Below are positions 1 through 9,459 of a DNA stretch of 64,000 nucleotides, piece by piece. Source of the stretch: an uncultured Pontibacter sp. (lineage in GTDB: Bacteria > Bacteroidota > Bacteroidia > Cytophagales > Hymenobacteraceae); the NCBI RefSeq assembly GCF_947495565.1, contig NZ_CANLZM010000004.1:290368-354367 (forward strand). Direction: 5' to 3'. The notes under the pieces are model-generated. The model did not search any database. It worked only from the letters and a program-made list of their open reading frames with translations, and was not told the origin of the DNA. A program made the translations under genes and the position numbers. The stretch's first letter is position 1. Every line of letters starts with the position of its first letter.

Positions 1-1
1 A

Positions 2-79
2 GAAGACGCGCTCACCATTGACGATATTATTGCCATCAGAAAAAAACAGCTGGAGGAAACGGATGGAAGTAATTCGTGA
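2..79 (+). CDS. C-terminal tail of upstream gene, probably tRNA pseudouridine synthase B (partial)
   Basis: An open frame enters from the left edge and ends at a TGA at 77-79, giving 25 visible residues (EDALTIDDIIAIRKKQLEET, then DGSNS). It overlaps the ribF start by 17 bases, so the two genes are translationally linked. In Bacteroidota the gene before ribF is commonly truB, which makes 55-pseudouridine in tRNA. That assignment rests on gene order only, because the catalytic part lies outside the window. Confidence 0.45.
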   Translation, partial: EDALTIDDIIAIRKKQLEETDGSNS

Positions 80-995
80 TATAGCTGATTTCCCGCAATT
101 GAGCCACCCAGTGGTAACCAGCGGCACCTTTGATGGCGTGCATGTTGGTCATCAGAAAATACTTCGCCGCGTAATTGAACTCGCACGGCAAAGCAATGGC
201 CAGAGCGTGGTCATCACTTTTTGGCCGCACCCGCGCCTCGTGCTCTTCCCGGAAGATAATGACCTGAAGCTGCTTTCTACTATAGAAGAGCGCATCGAGC
301 AACTCCGCAGCTTTGGCATTGATTACCTGCTGATCATCCCATTTACCAAAGAGTTTTCGCGTACCTCCTCCCGCAGCTTTATTACAGATATTCTTGTGCG
401 GGCTATCAGCACAAAAGTGCTGGTGATCGGTTACGACCATCGTTTCGGGAAAAACAGAGAAGGAAGTTTTGAGCATCTGAAAACCCGTTCAGCGCAATAC
501 GGATTTGAGGTAGAGGAAATTCCCCGCCAGGATGTGGATGATGTAGGAGTAAGCTCCACAAAAATCCGCAGAGCCTTGGAAAGTGGTGATCTTGAAACAG
601 CGAACAGCTACTTAGGGCGGCTTTATACCTTAACCTCTGTGGTAGTGGAAGGCGATAAAATTGGCCGCACCATCGGGTATCCTACAGCTAATTTAGCCTT
701 GCCTCCTGCACATAAGCTTATACCTGGTAACGGGGTTTACGCCGTGTGGGCAAGTATAAATGAGGATCGTTACCCGGCTATGATGAACATCGGTTTGCGC
801 CCCACAGTAGAGGGTAAGCAGCTAACCTTGGAGGTTCATCTGCTGGATTTTGATGGAGATCTGTACGGCAAAACAGTAACGGTGCAGTTTGTGGAGCAGC
901 TTCGTAAAGAGCGTAAGTTTGAAACGCTGGATGCTTTAAAACTGCAACTGGAAAAAGATAAGCAAGCATCACAGGAGATCCTGAATCAGCATTAA
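63..995 (+). CDS. ribF: Bifunctional riboflavin kinase / FAD synthetase
   Basis: Phosphorylates riboflavin to FMN and adenylates FMN to FAD in the cytoplasm. The N-terminal nucleotidyltransferase half carries GTFDGVHVGHQ at residues 21-31 and the SSTKIRRAL segment near 160. The C-terminal flavokinase half has GRTIGYPTANL near 205, followed by NIGLRPTVEG and LEVHLLDFDGDLYG. At 310 residues it matches the usual family length. I chose the ATG at 63 because conserved sequence begins there. A longer reading from 18 would add 15 non-conserved residues inside the preceding gene. It overlaps the upstream gene's stop, which suggests one operon, and ends in a strong hairpin. Confidence 0.95.
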   Translation: MEVIRDIADFPQLSHPVVTSGTFDGVHVGHQKILRRVIELARQSNGQSVVITFWPHPRLVLFPEDNDLKLLSTIEERIEQLRSFGIDYLLIIPFTKEFSRTSSRSFITDILVRAISTKVLVIGYDHRFGKNREGSFEHLKTRSAQYGFEVEEIPRQDVDDVGVSSTKIRRALESGDLETANSYLGRLYTLTSVVVEGDKIGRTIGYPTANLALPPAHKLIPGNGVYAVWASINEDRYPAMMNIGLRPTVEGKQLTLEVHLLDFDGDLYGKTVTVQFVEQLRKERKFETLDALKLQLEKDKQASQEILNQH

Positions 996-1016
996 TTCTG
1001 ATTTCATAATTTAAAT

Positions 1017-1060
1017 AGCAGCAAGCCAGCCCGATCATGATCAGGCTGGCTTGCTGCTTT
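1017..1060 (+). terminator. Rho-independent terminator after ribF
   Basis: A perfect 15-bp stem (1017-1031 with 1044-1058) encloses a 12-base loop that is itself largely palindromic (GATCATGATC), and TTT follows. It lies 21 bases after the ribF stop. The T-tract is short, but the stem is very stable. Confidence 0.85.
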
Positions 1061-1264
1061 ACAGGCTGCGTTGAAAGTATAAAAATTTTCGAACATTGTT
1101 AGAAACCTGGCGCTTTAGATTTCGCCTAACCTTTACGCTATTTCACCCGAAAAAGGGATAGCCATACTTTTATATGCCTATTTTTATATCTAAATTACCT
1201 ACAAACCCATAACATCTGTTAAGCTACCATGGCTTAATCAAACAACACTACCATATTAACTACT

Positions 1265-1963
1265 ATGATAAATAAAACTGTTAAAAACGCCCAGGAGGCA
1301 CTTGAGGGAGTGCAGGACGGTATGACCTTTATGCTAGGAGGCTTCGGCCTGTGCGGCATCCCGGAAAATGCCATTCAGGAGCTGCTGCGCCTGAGCGTAA
1401 ACAACCTGACCTGCATCTCTAATAATGCAGGCGTTGATGACTTCGGTATCGGCCTACTGCTGCAGAAGCACCAGGTAAAGAAAATGATCTCCAGCTACGT
1501 AGGCGAAAACGCAGAGTTCGAGCGCCAGCTGCTTAGTGGCGAACTGGAAGTGGAATTGATTCCGCAAGGCACCCTGGCTGAGCGTATACGTGCGGGAGGC
1601 GCGGGCATTCCAGCTTTCTTCACCCCAGCCGGCTATGGCACAGAGGTGGGTGAAGGCAAAGAGAGCCGGGAGTTTAACGGTAAAATGTACCTCATGGAAG
1701 AATGGCTGAAAGCCGACTTCTCGTTTGTAAAAGCTTGGAAAGGTGATACAGCCGGCAACCTGATCTACAAAGGCACTGCACGCAATTTTAATCCGATGAT
1801 GGCAGCAGCCGGAAAAATAACGGTAGCCGAGGTAGAGGAACTCGTGCCAGCCGGCGAGCTCGACCCGAATATGATTCACACGCCTGGTATTTATGTGCAG
1901 CGCATTTTTCAGGGTGAGAAGTATGAAAAGCGCATCGAACAGCGTACAGTTAGAACTGCTTAA
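1265..1963 (+). CDS. scoA: 3-oxoacid CoA-transferase, subunit A
   Basis: This is the alpha subunit of a class I CoA-transferase that moves CoA between succinyl-CoA and acetoacetate or related acids. The 232-residue protein has the typical [13 protein letters not shown] glycine-rich CoA-binding segment near residue 20 and [12 protein letters not shown] near 57. It is followed 11 bases later by the beta subunit, so the pair should make a heteromeric enzyme for ketone-body or branched-chain acid breakdown. No thiolase or dehydrogenase of that pathway is nearby. Substrate choice (SCOT or AtoDA-like) cannot be read from the sequence. Confidence 0.9.
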   Translation: MINKTVKNAQEALEGVQDGMTFMLGGFGLCGIPENAIQELLRLSVNNLTCISNNAGVDDFGIGLLLQKHQVKKMISSYVGENAEFERQLLSGELEVELIPQGTLAERIRAGGAGIPAFFTPAGYGTEVGEGKESREFNGKMYLMEEWLKADFSFVKAWKGDTAGNLIYKGTARNFNPMMAAAGKITVAEVEELVPAGELDPNMIHTPGIYVQRIFQGEKYEKRIEQRTVRTA

Positions 1964-1974
1964 ATCAGAACAAT

Positions 1975-2631
1975 ATGGCTTTAGATAAACACGGAATAGC
2001 GAAAAGGATCGCGAAAGAGGTAAAAAACGGCATGTATGTTAACTTAGGCATCGGTATTCCTACGTTGGTGGCTAATTACATTCCGCATGGTGTGGAGGTG
2101 GTGCTGCAGTCGGAGAACGGGTTGCTGGGCATGGGCCCCTTCCCTACCGAAGAGCATGTAGACGCAGACCTCATCAACGCTGGCAAGCAAACCATCACCA
2201 CCCTGCCGGGCTCCTCCATTTTCAGCTCTTCAGAAAGCTTTGGCATGATCCGGGGAGAGCACGTGGACCTGACCATACTTGGCGCCATGGAGGTATCAGA
2301 GAACGGTGATATCGCTAACTGGAAAATTCCGGGCAAAATGGTAAAAGGTATGGGCGGCGCCATGGATTTAGTGGCCTCAGCCAAAAATATAATAGTAGCC
2401 ATGCAGCACACTGCCCGCGATGGGTCTTCTAAGCTCTTACAATCATGTACTCTTCCCATCACCGGCCTTAACTGTGTGAAAAAGATTGTGACGGATTTAG
2501 CGGTAATAGAAGTTGTGGACGGCGGCTTTAAGCTTTTAGAACGGGCTCCAGGCGTATCAGTGGAAGATATTAAGGCTGCTACCGCAGGAAATCTTATAGT
2601 AGAGGGTGAAGTACCTGAGATAGAAGTATAA
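1975..2631 (+). CDS. scoB: 3-oxoacid CoA-transferase, subunit B
   Basis: Beta subunit of the same CoA-transferase (218 residues). The catalytic glutamate of this family sits in the SENG motif, seen here as [12 protein letters not shown] near residue 47. A second conserved block, [14 protein letters not shown], follows near residue 106. It starts 11 bases after scoA ends, with no promoter-like sequence between, so the two are cotranscribed. A hairpin terminator follows the stop. Confidence 0.9.
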   Translation: MALDKHGIAKRIAKEVKNGMYVNLGIGIPTLVANYIPHGVEVVLQSENGLLGMGPFPTEEHVDADLINAGKQTITTLPGSSIFSSSESFGMIRGEHVDLTILGAMEVSENGDIANWKIPGKMVKGMGGAMDLVASAKNIIVAMQHTARDGSSKLLQSCTLPITGLNCVKKIVTDLAVIEVVDGGFKLLERAPGVSVEDIKAATAGNLIVEGEVPEIEV

Positions 2632-2656
2632 AGCAGGTTTTGATACTATAGAAGAC

Positions 2657-2686
2657 AAAGCGCAGCCTCGAAACTGCGCTTTTTTA
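2657..2686 (+). terminator. Terminator after scoAB
   Basis: A 9-bp stem (AAAGCGCAG with CTGCGCTTT) with an 8-base loop runs into TTTTT. It is a classic intrinsic terminator 25 bases past the scoB stop. Confidence 0.85.
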
Positions 2687-2792
2687 CTTAATTTGCAGTA
2701 AGCATCTTGTATTATCTGGTGCTGCGGATATATTATATCAAAACTATACTATAACTACGTATACACCCTTAAGTATAAAATCCCATTAAGTA

Positions 2793-4343
2793 ATGAGTGA
2801 AGAAGAAGAAACAAGTTTTGAGCATAGACTGCTGCTGCGTCAGCTAGAGTTAAAGGATTACAAAGAGGTTAAGGAGATCATGGAGATTGTGTACTCCAGC
2901 ATTGATGGCGCCTGGACCCGCAAAGAGTTCTCAAACCTGCTGAAGAAGTTTCCGGAAGGGCAGATTTGTATTGAAGACAACGGCAAAGTGGTTGCCGCTG
3001 CGCTTAGCTTGGTTATTGATTATGACGAGTATGGCGACAAGCATACGTATGATCAGATCATAGACAAAGGCTCCTTTAAAACGCATGACCCTGACGGAGA
3101 CACGCTGTACGGCATTGATGTGTTTGTGCACCCTGAGTACCGCAACCTGCGTCTTGGCCGCCGCCTCTACGATGCACGCAAGGAAATATGCGAGAAACTG
3201 AACCTGCGTGGCATCATAGCCGGTGGCCGCATACCTGGGTATAAAGATTACTCTAACAAGCTTACGCCTGCCAAGTACATCGAGATGGTGCGTAACAAGG
3301 AGCTTTCGGACCCAGTGCTTTCATTTCAGCTGAGTAACGGCTTCCATGTGCGCCGCATCCTGAAAGGTTACCTTCCCGACGATACAGATTCTAAAGCGTA
3401 TGCAACGCTGCTAGAATGGATAAATGTATACTTTGAGGAGAAGGAAAAGCTTATCGGAGGGCGCAAAACGGTAGTTCGCATTGGTATTGTGCAGTGGCAG
3501 ATGCGTGCCGTGAAAGACCTGGATGACTTTATGCAGCAGGTAGAATTCTTTGTGGATACGGTAAGTTCCTATAAGTCAGATATAGTGATGTTCCCGGAGT
3601 TCTTCAATGCGCCTTTAATGGCCTTGACAAACGAGGAATCCCCTTCGGAAGCGATCAGAAGTATGGCAGAGTATACCGAAGAGATTCGGGAGCGCATGGT
3701 ACAGCTCGCTTTATCCTACAACATCAATATTATTGCCGGTAGTATGCCGGAGTATTACGATAATAAGCTTTACAATGTCAGCTACTTGTGTCGCAGAGAT
3801 GGCACCTATGATGCGCAGTACAAGCTACATGTTACGCCAGACGAATCGCACTACTGGGGTATGCGTGGGGGCCATAAACTTAAGATTTTTGATACTGATA
3901 TTGGTAAAATTGGTATCCTGATTTGTTACGATGTGGAGTTCCCGGAGCTGGCCCGTATGCTGTCGGACATGGACATGAAAATCCTGTTCGTGCCTTTCTG
4001 GACGGACACCAAAAATGCTTACCTGCGTGTAAGGCTATGCTCCCAGGCCAGAGCTATCGAGAATGAGTGTTATGTGGCTATTACAGGCAGTGTAGGTAAC
4101 CTTCCGAGGGTGGAGAACATGGATATCCAGTATTCTCAGTCCGCTGTCTTCTCCCCTTCCGATTTCGCCTTCCCGCACGACGCCGTGATTGCCGAAGCCA
4201 CCCCTAACACGGAGATGACTTTGATTGCCGACTTGGACCTGGACTTGCTGAAGGACCTGAACACTGCTGGCAGCGTAAGAAACCTAAAAGACCGCCGTAA
4301 AGACTTGTATAGTTTAAGTTGGGTTACTCGGAAGGATGAGTAA
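2793..4343 (+). CDS. GNAT acetyltransferase fused to a carbon-nitrogen hydrolase (nitrilase superfamily)
   Basis: A 516-residue two-domain enzyme. Residues 1 to about 210 form a GNAT-type acyltransferase, with the acetyl-CoA loop region HPEYRNLRLGRRLYDAR near 112. Residues about 225-515 form a nitrilase-fold amidase with the full catalytic triad: Glu269 in MFPEF, Lys344 in YKLHV and Cys378 in LICYDVEFPEL. Such fusions are known in Bacteroidota, but their substrate is not established. A plausible inference is linked acylation and deacylation (or deamidation) of one amino compound. It stands alone and ends at a bidirectional terminator. Confidence 0.88.
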   Translation: MSEEEETSFEHRLLLRQLELKDYKEVKEIMEIVYSSIDGAWTRKEFSNLLKKFPEGQICIEDNGKVVAAALSLVIDYDEYGDKHTYDQIIDKGSFKTHDPDGDTLYGIDVFVHPEYRNLRLGRRLYDARKEICEKLNLRGIIAGGRIPGYKDYSNKLTPAKYIEMVRNKELSDPVLSFQLSNGFHVRRILKGYLPDDTDSKAYATLLEWINVYFEEKEKLIGGRKTVVRIGIVQWQMRAVKDLDDFMQQVEFFVDTVSSYKSDIVMFPEFFNAPLMALTNEESPSEAIRSMAEYTEEIRERMVQLALSYNINIIAGSMPEYYDNKLYNVSYLCRRDGTYDAQYKLHVTPDESHYWGMRGGHKLKIFDTDIGKIGILICYDVEFPELARMLSDMDMKILFVPFWTDTKNAYLRVRLCSQARAIENECYVAITGSVGNLPRVENMDIQYSQSAVFSPSDFAFPHDAVIAEATPNTEMTLIADLDLDLLKDLNTAGSVRNLKDRRKDLYSLSWVTRKDE

Positions 4344-4346
4344 CGT

Positions 4347-4393
4347 ATAAAAGAGAGCGGCTGCTATTTAATATAGCAGCCGCTCTCTTTTAT
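4347..4393. terminator. Bidirectional terminator between convergent genes
   Basis: A perfect 21-bp stem (4347-4367 with 4373-4393) closes on a 5-base loop. It has A-rich sequence on its left and T-rich sequence on its right, so it can stop transcription from both sides. It insulates the polysaccharide locus from the GNAT-nitrilase gene. Confidence 0.9.
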
Positions 4394-4421
4394 AAAGTAT
4401 ACTAGGAGAGGGAATTATCAG

Positions 4422-5321
4422 TTAAATTTTCTTGCTTTTTTCAACATTAAATGCAACTATAAGACCAATTAAAAAAGCTGCAATCGTACCGATAGCTAAA
4501 TACTTTACCATACTTGGTGCTGCAGGACGAGACTGAGGCGAGAAACCAGTTACTACTTCAATATTATCTAACTGCTCTAACTCAGCTTCCAGCTTAATTT
4601 GCTGCTGATACATTGTAATGCTTTCTCTGAAGAGAGTAGTCGGGTCAAGAGGCTCACCATAAACAAATCCATTCACAGGTCCTCTAGGTGAAATAGAAGA
4701 AGTCTTCATACTATCAATTGATAAAATTTCACTCCGAAGTTTACCAACCATGCTTTCCATTTGCTTTTGCTTAATCCTCTTCTGTTTAGCGAAATAGCGG
4801 TTGTTCTCTAGGTAATCCGTAATAGCAGGCTCCATAGAGCTGAACAACTTGTTGTCATATAAAAACAGCTCTACTCTGAAAGGTGAGCCTGTTAATATAC
4901 TATCCTCCTGAACCTCATCTAAATTCCAGAAATCCAGTTTCTTAATTTGCTCGGCAGATTGTACAGAGATATCTAAGCTTTCAGCTACTGCTTCAAAATT
5001 ATCATCCTCTACCATAGATGCTAATTTCTTTAACTGATCCTCCACAAAGTCATTTCTTATTTCAGAGAGTACAAGAGTCATGGAAGATGAGTAATAAGGC
5101 TTCGTAAGATAAAAAGCGGTCAAACTTAGTATCACACCGGCAATAACAAAAGCAGCAATCAGCCCTTTTTTTCTTATTGTTACCTGAACAAGTGTAGAAT
5201 AGCCGTTAGCAGTTTTTTTCACAATACTTTTAACCCATCGTAGCATATCTCTTAAGTCGATTTCATCATTTGATTTACTACGTGTTGGGGGTACATCGTA
5301 ATCACTTCTCTCCTTGTACAT
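4422..5321 (-). CDS. Wzz-like polysaccharide chain-length determinant protein
   Basis: Inner-membrane co-polymerase that would set polymer length for the adjacent polysaccharide genes. The 299 residues are bracketed by two membrane segments (about 53-72 and 270-290). A periplasmic region lies between them, with KPYYSSSMTLVL after the first segment and coiled-coil-forming stretches before the second. A PxP-type proline motif (SRPAAPSM) precedes the second segment, as in Wzz proteins. There is no C-terminal tyrosine kinase domain and no Wza-like exporter in the window. It is the distal gene on the leftward arm of the locus. Confidence 0.75.
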   Translation of the reverse strand: MYKERSDYDVPPTRSKSNDEIDLRDMLRWVKSIVKKTANGYSTLVQVTIRKKGLIAAFVIAGVILSLTAFYLTKPYYSSSMTLVLSEIRNDFVEDQLKKLASMVEDDNFEAVAESLDISVQSAEQIKKLDFWNLDEVQEDSILTGSPFRVELFLYDNKLFSSMEPAITDYLENNRYFAKQKRIKQKQMESMVGKLRSEILSIDSMKTSSISPRGPVNGFVYGEPLDPTTLFRESITMYQQQIKLEAELEQLDNIEVVTGFSPQSRPAAPSMVKYLAIGTIAAFLIGLIVAFNVEKSKKI

Positions 5322-5431
5322 TTATATGGGCTTGCTGAATAAGATAAGGTAAAAAATAAATTATAGTAAATGAATCAGACTTAAGTGCATGATTCGGGAA
5401 GATTTTAAAAGGAATGTTTTGGTATGTAAGC

Positions 5432-6544
5432 TTATGAAATTGTAAGCAGCTGTTTTTCTACCAAGGATTCATACAAAGCCTGGTATTTTCTGAAAACTAC
5501 CTGAACGTCAAAATCCCTTTCGCACCACTCTCTGGAATTTTTAGCCATTGTCTGTAATGATTCTTGGTTATTGATTAGCCACTCGATTCTAGAAACTGCC
5601 TCTTCAGCAGAACCATATTTGAATCCATTATAACCATCTTTTACCAAGTCAACGTTACCTACGCAATCTGATAGTAGTAAGCATTTCCCAAGACTGAGAG
5701 CTTCTAACACAGAAAAGGGCAATCCTTCCCACAGCGCAGTAGACAAGTATAGATCTGCATTCAGTAATGCCTGCAAAACATTTTCTTTCGATTGCCAGCC
5801 CGTCAGCAAAATATTTCCGGAATCTAACTGGTTTATTTGGCTTGCATCTCCTTCTCCGATCCAGATGAACCTGATATTAGGTGAGGCTGCAAAAGCACCA
5901 GCAATCTTATTAAACAATGCAGGGTTCTTTTGCTCTGTAACCCTGCCGCAAGTTACGATTGTAAAAGGGTTTGCTTCGTGTTTAAACTTTCCATCTACAA
6001 GCGTTTGAATATCAGGAATACTAGTGCCATTGTTAATATAGTTGGCTTTTATACCATTATCATTGAAAATCATAGCCTCTGATGAGGAACAACAAACTAC
6101 ATGCCCTGAAAGCTTATCTGCCACTTTTTCTAAAGCTATGTACAGTTTCTTCTTCTTTTTAGAAATATCTTCTCTAGCAAATGCAGCTCCGTTAGGAGTA
6201 TAAATAACATTTTTAAAGCCTAAAATAAAACAAGCTAGGCGCCCTAAAAACCCAGCTTTAGAAGAGTGTAGATGTATAACATCGGCATTTACATTCCTTA
6301 ACAGACGAATAAGAGAATTAAGAGCTTGAAAATCCTTTTTGAGTTTTATTTCACGTTGAGCATCCTCCCAATATATAAACTTAGTCCCTTCAGGAAATCG
6401 GGCTTTTACTAACTCTGCTTTCATCTCTTCAATGCGCTCTCCATGTATCACAATATGATCGCAGTTATAAGTATAGCGGGTTAAAAGGTTAATAAAATGT
6501 GCTGTACCAGAGGCGAAACACTCTACAACGTGAATTACTCTCAT
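5432..6544 (-). CDS. Glycosyltransferase, GT4 family
   Basis: Cytoplasmic retaining glycosyltransferase expected to add a sugar to the lipid-linked repeat unit. The GT-B C-terminal domain shows VTCGRVTEQKNPALF, the donor-site IGEGD, GWQSKENV, and the E-x7-E motif EGLPFSVLEAL near residue 300. I place the start at 6544 (MRVIHVVECF, 370 residues). The longer frame adds 37 hydrophobic residues that are not part of the family and run into the divergent promoter region. Donor and acceptor cannot be predicted. Confidence 0.85.
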   Translation of the reverse strand: MRVIHVVECFASGTAHFINLLTRYTYNCDHIVIHGERIEEMKAELVKARFPEGTKFIYWEDAQREIKLKKDFQALNSLIRLLRNVNADVIHLHSSKAGFLGRLACFILGFKNVIYTPNGAAFAREDISKKKKKLYIALEKVADKLSGHVVCCSSSEAMIFNDNGIKANYINNGTSIPDIQTLVDGKFKHEANPFTIVTCGRVTEQKNPALFNKIAGAFAASPNIRFIWIGEGDASQINQLDSGNILLTGWQSKENVLQALLNADLYLSTALWEGLPFSVLEALSLGKCLLLSDCVGNVDLVKDGYNGFKYGSAEEAVSRIEWLINNQESLQTMAKNSREWCERDFDVQVVFRKYQALYESLVEKQLLTIS

Positions 6545-6702
6545 CAAACTCTTACTGTGGATAGGGTGCAAAATTAATAATATAATTTTAGAAATCAGAA
6601 GCAGTTTAAGTGAGACATTAGCGCCATTGTATTTTAAATTCTCAATCAATATCACTGCTGGTATAGATCAAATTCACATTTTAACAGTTCCTGCTATTTA
6701 GT

Positions 6703-6710
6703 TATCTTTG
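6703..6710 (+). promoter_or_regulatory. Bacteroidota -7 promoter box for the rightward polysaccharide operon
   Basis: TATCTTTG matches the Bacteroidota housekeeping consensus TAnnTTTG exactly and lies in the gap between the divergent glycosyltransferase and flippase genes. Initiation about 6-7 bases later leaves a leader of about 50 bases before the ATG at 6769. I see no clean -33 TTTG. Confidence 0.6.
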
Positions 6711-6768
6711 TCTCCTTTTATAAAGTACAATAAGCAAAGCATTGATTTGCTTATATTTTCTGTTTACT

Positions 6769-8244
6769 ATGATAAAAATTCTGAGCAAATATGATAAGCA
6801 AAGAAGTAAACTTTTAAAGTCACCTAATTTTAAAAACGCCTATTGGAGCGTAGCTGATGTAATAGTATACCCCATCATGTATTTGCTTGCTACTCCTGTA
6901 TTTCTGAAGTACTTAGGTGCTGAAATGTATGGTTTATGGATGCTTATAAACTCTCTTATTGCAAGTATTGGGGTATTAAATGGTGGCTTAAGTGATGCTA
7001 CCATTAAGTTTATTTCCAAATACCGGGCGCTTGAAGACCATAGCAGCATCATTAGAATTTTTAGGGCTACCTACAGTATTACGTTAGTTGTATTTGCATT
7101 AGCAGTAGGTATTGTATTACTAACCTCTAAGTGGCTAGTAAGCTCAGGAATGTTCGTAATAACTCCTGCCTTGCGTTTAGAGGCGGTATTAGCAATGCAA
7201 ATAGCTACAATTGCATTCTCTTTGAAATTATTAGAGCAGATATTCTTTGCGTATTTCAAAGCTTATGAAAGATACGATATATATTCTAAGATTTCTATTG
7301 TTTCCAAGGCAGTGGCACTCACTACAGGTGTTATACTTGTTTTAAACGGATTTTCACTCTCCGCATTACTTTTAGGTAATGTAATTGTGCTTTTTATATC
7401 TATTCTTTTACAAAGCACACTTGTAGGGCAGAAGCTTGGGTACAGTGCTTTTATTCCATATTTTAACAAACAAACAGTAGTTGAGGTCTTTAGCTTTAGC
7501 TCCTGGGCGTGGATCCAGACGATCATTAGCGTTTTTTCAGCGCATTTAGACAGGTATATAGTAGCCGCTGCTGTTAGTGTAGAGGCGCTTGCATACTATT
7601 CGATAGGCTTACTGGTTGCTACGCAAATCCACAATGTTTTTGCAGCCGGATCTGGATTTATATTTCCTCTAATTACGAAAAGAATAGAACAGAATATTGA
7701 GATAAAGCCAATTTACTACCGCATGCAACTGATTGTAATTTCTACAGGCATATTATGCATTGCATGTTTAGTGTTCGTGCAGGATATTGCCTTTACCCTT
7801 TGGCTAGGCCCAGAAAGCTACGCTTTGGCTGAAAGCTTTATTACCTGGTTTCTTTGCTTCGAAGTATTACTTATCACATCAATTATACCTTACTATTACC
7901 TAATAGCATCAGGGCATATAAAGCTCAATACATTTATTATGGGTATTAATACAGTAGCTACTGCTTTAGCAATGGTTATATTATTTAAATTCTATGGAGA
8001 GGAAGGCTTGGTTTGGGGTAAAATTATTATCATCATGGCCACTTCACCCTTTTTATATAATGTATTACACAGGCGAGTTTTACAAGATTTTGATTTGTTT
8101 GCAGGTATTAAGTTAATGCTCCCGAGTTTAGCCATGGTAGCGTTTATTTTGGCACCATCCATCCTTTTTAAATTAATGGCACTTGGTATATGCTTCCTCT
8201 TGTTATATATTGTTCTAGTAAAAAAGCTAAAAGCTGCTGCTTGA
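6769..8244 (+). CDS. Wzx-type polysaccharide flippase (MATE/MOP superfamily)
   Basis: Multi-pass inner-membrane protein expected to flip the undecaprenyl-linked repeat unit to the periplasmic side. The 491-residue reading has about 12-14 hydrophobic segments in two halves. Its N-terminal signature (ATPVFLKYLGAEMYGLWMLI) is typical of polysaccharide transporters. A TTG upstream at 6742 would add nine residues; the ATG at 6769 suits the promoter distance better. It is the first gene of the rightward arm. The sequence is AT-rich and uses ATA and TTA codons heavily, unlike the housekeeping genes on either side. Confidence 0.85.
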   Translation: MIKILSKYDKQRSKLLKSPNFKNAYWSVADVIVYPIMYLLATPVFLKYLGAEMYGLWMLINSLIASIGVLNGGLSDATIKFISKYRALEDHSSIIRIFRATYSITLVVFALAVGIVLLTSKWLVSSGMFVITPALRLEAVLAMQIATIAFSLKLLEQIFFAYFKAYERYDIYSKISIVSKAVALTTGVILVLNGFSLSALLLGNVIVLFISILLQSTLVGQKLGYSAFIPYFNKQTVVEVFSFSSWAWIQTIISVFSAHLDRYIVAAAVSVEALAYYSIGLLVATQIHNVFAAGSGFIFPLITKRIEQNIEIKPIYYRMQLIVISTGILCIACLVFVQDIAFTLWLGPESYALAESFITWFLCFEVLLITSIIPYYYLIASGHIKLNTFIMGINTVATALAMVILFKFYGEEGLVWGKIIIIMATSPFLYNVLHRRVLQDFDLFAGIKLMLPSLAMVAFILAPSILFKLMALGICFLLLYIVLVKKLKAAA

Positions 8245-8318
8245 TAATATTAGTTAATACGAGCCTTGATAACGATTATGCTTTTATAAGAGCTACTAAA
8301 TAATTCAATTCTAAGTTT

Positions 8319-9425
8319 GTGAAAATCCTTTATGATCATCAAATATTTTCCATGCAGTCGTATGGCGGTATATCCAGGTACTTCTTTGAGTTAATGAAAC
8401 AGTTTAAAGAAAACCGTAAAGTAGAATTTGATATAGGGGTTAAGTTTTCTAACAATGAATATCTACGCAATTTTAAAGCACATTCTATTACACCTTTCTT
8501 TCCAAATACAAACTTTACAGGCAAGGGCAGAATAGTATATAAGTATAATCAATTTATTACAGACATACTTTTAAGGAAAAATAGCTACGACTTGGTGCAC
8601 CCTACTTATTATGATGCGGCCATAGTTCCTAAATTAAGGAAAACTCCTTTTGTACTAACCTGCCACGACCTAATACATGAGTATTACAAAGGTAAATACA
8701 CAGGCCTTGGCGACGTTGACCTAAACCAGAAAAAAAAGCTAATTGAGCAGGCTGCTGCAATTATTGCCGTTTCTGAAAATACCAAGAAAGACATTATAGC
8801 ATTCTATAACTTATCTCCTGATAAAATTAAAGTAACACACCTAGCAAGTTCTCTTAACATTGCCGATATCAGAAAACCTCAAGATAACCAATTGCCTGAA
8901 CAGTATTTACTTTACGTTGGAAACAGATCACTTTACAAAAATTTTGAAAGCTATTTGAAAGCAATATGCCCGTTAATGTCTGCTAGCCCTGATTTAAAAT
9001 TAATATGTGCAGGAGGCGGTGCTTTTACAAAAGAAGAGCAATCACTTATAAAAAACTACAGATTAGGAGAACAAGTAAAGCAAGTCTCTGTGAATGACAG
9101 TTTTCTTGCAGTGCTGTATAAATATGCCTTAGCCTTTGTATTCCCTTCATTATACGAAGGATTTGGAATACCAACTTTAGAAGCATTTTCTTGCGGATGC
9201 CCTGTCTTGTTAAGCAATTCCTCTTCGTTACCTGAAGTTGGCTCAGATGCAGCACTTTACTTTGACCCAACATCAGCAGAAAGTATGTTGCAAGCCACCA
9301 AAGAAATCATTGACAATAAAACCCTTAGAGATACTTTATCGGTGAAAGGAACAGAGCGAAGCAAACAATTTTCATGGGAAACCACTGCACAGCTAACTTA
9401 TGAAGTATACAAAGCTATTGCCTGA
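8319..9425 (+). CDS. Glycosyltransferase, GT4 family
   Basis: A 368-residue GT-B glycosyltransferase of the mannosyltransferase-like GT4 group. The N-terminal domain begins MKILYDHQIF and has the SYGGISRYFFEL acceptor-side glycine motif. The C-terminal donor domain shows LYVGNRSLYKNFE, then FPSLYEGFGIPTLEAFSCG with the E-x7-E pair near 275-283, then SLPEVGSDAALYFDP. The start codon is GTG at 8319, the only start just before the conserved N-terminus. It is expected to extend the repeat unit. The sugar is not predictable. Confidence 0.87.
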   Translation: MKILYDHQIFSMQSYGGISRYFFELMKQFKENRKVEFDIGVKFSNNEYLRNFKAHSITPFFPNTNFTGKGRIVYKYNQFITDILLRKNSYDLVHPTYYDAAIVPKLRKTPFVLTCHDLIHEYYKGKYTGLGDVDLNQKKKLIEQAAAIIAVSENTKKDIIAFYNLSPDKIKVTHLASSLNIADIRKPQDNQLPEQYLLYVGNRSLYKNFESYLKAICPLMSASPDLKLICAGGGAFTKEEQSLIKNYRLGEQVKQVSVNDSFLAVLYKYALAFVFPSLYEGFGIPTLEAFSCGCPVLLSNSSSLPEVGSDAALYFDPTSAESMLQATKEIIDNKTLRDTLSVKGTERSKQFSWETTAQLTYEVYKAIA

Positions 9426-9459
9426 AGTATAGAATTTATTACTTATCGAACACCTAATT

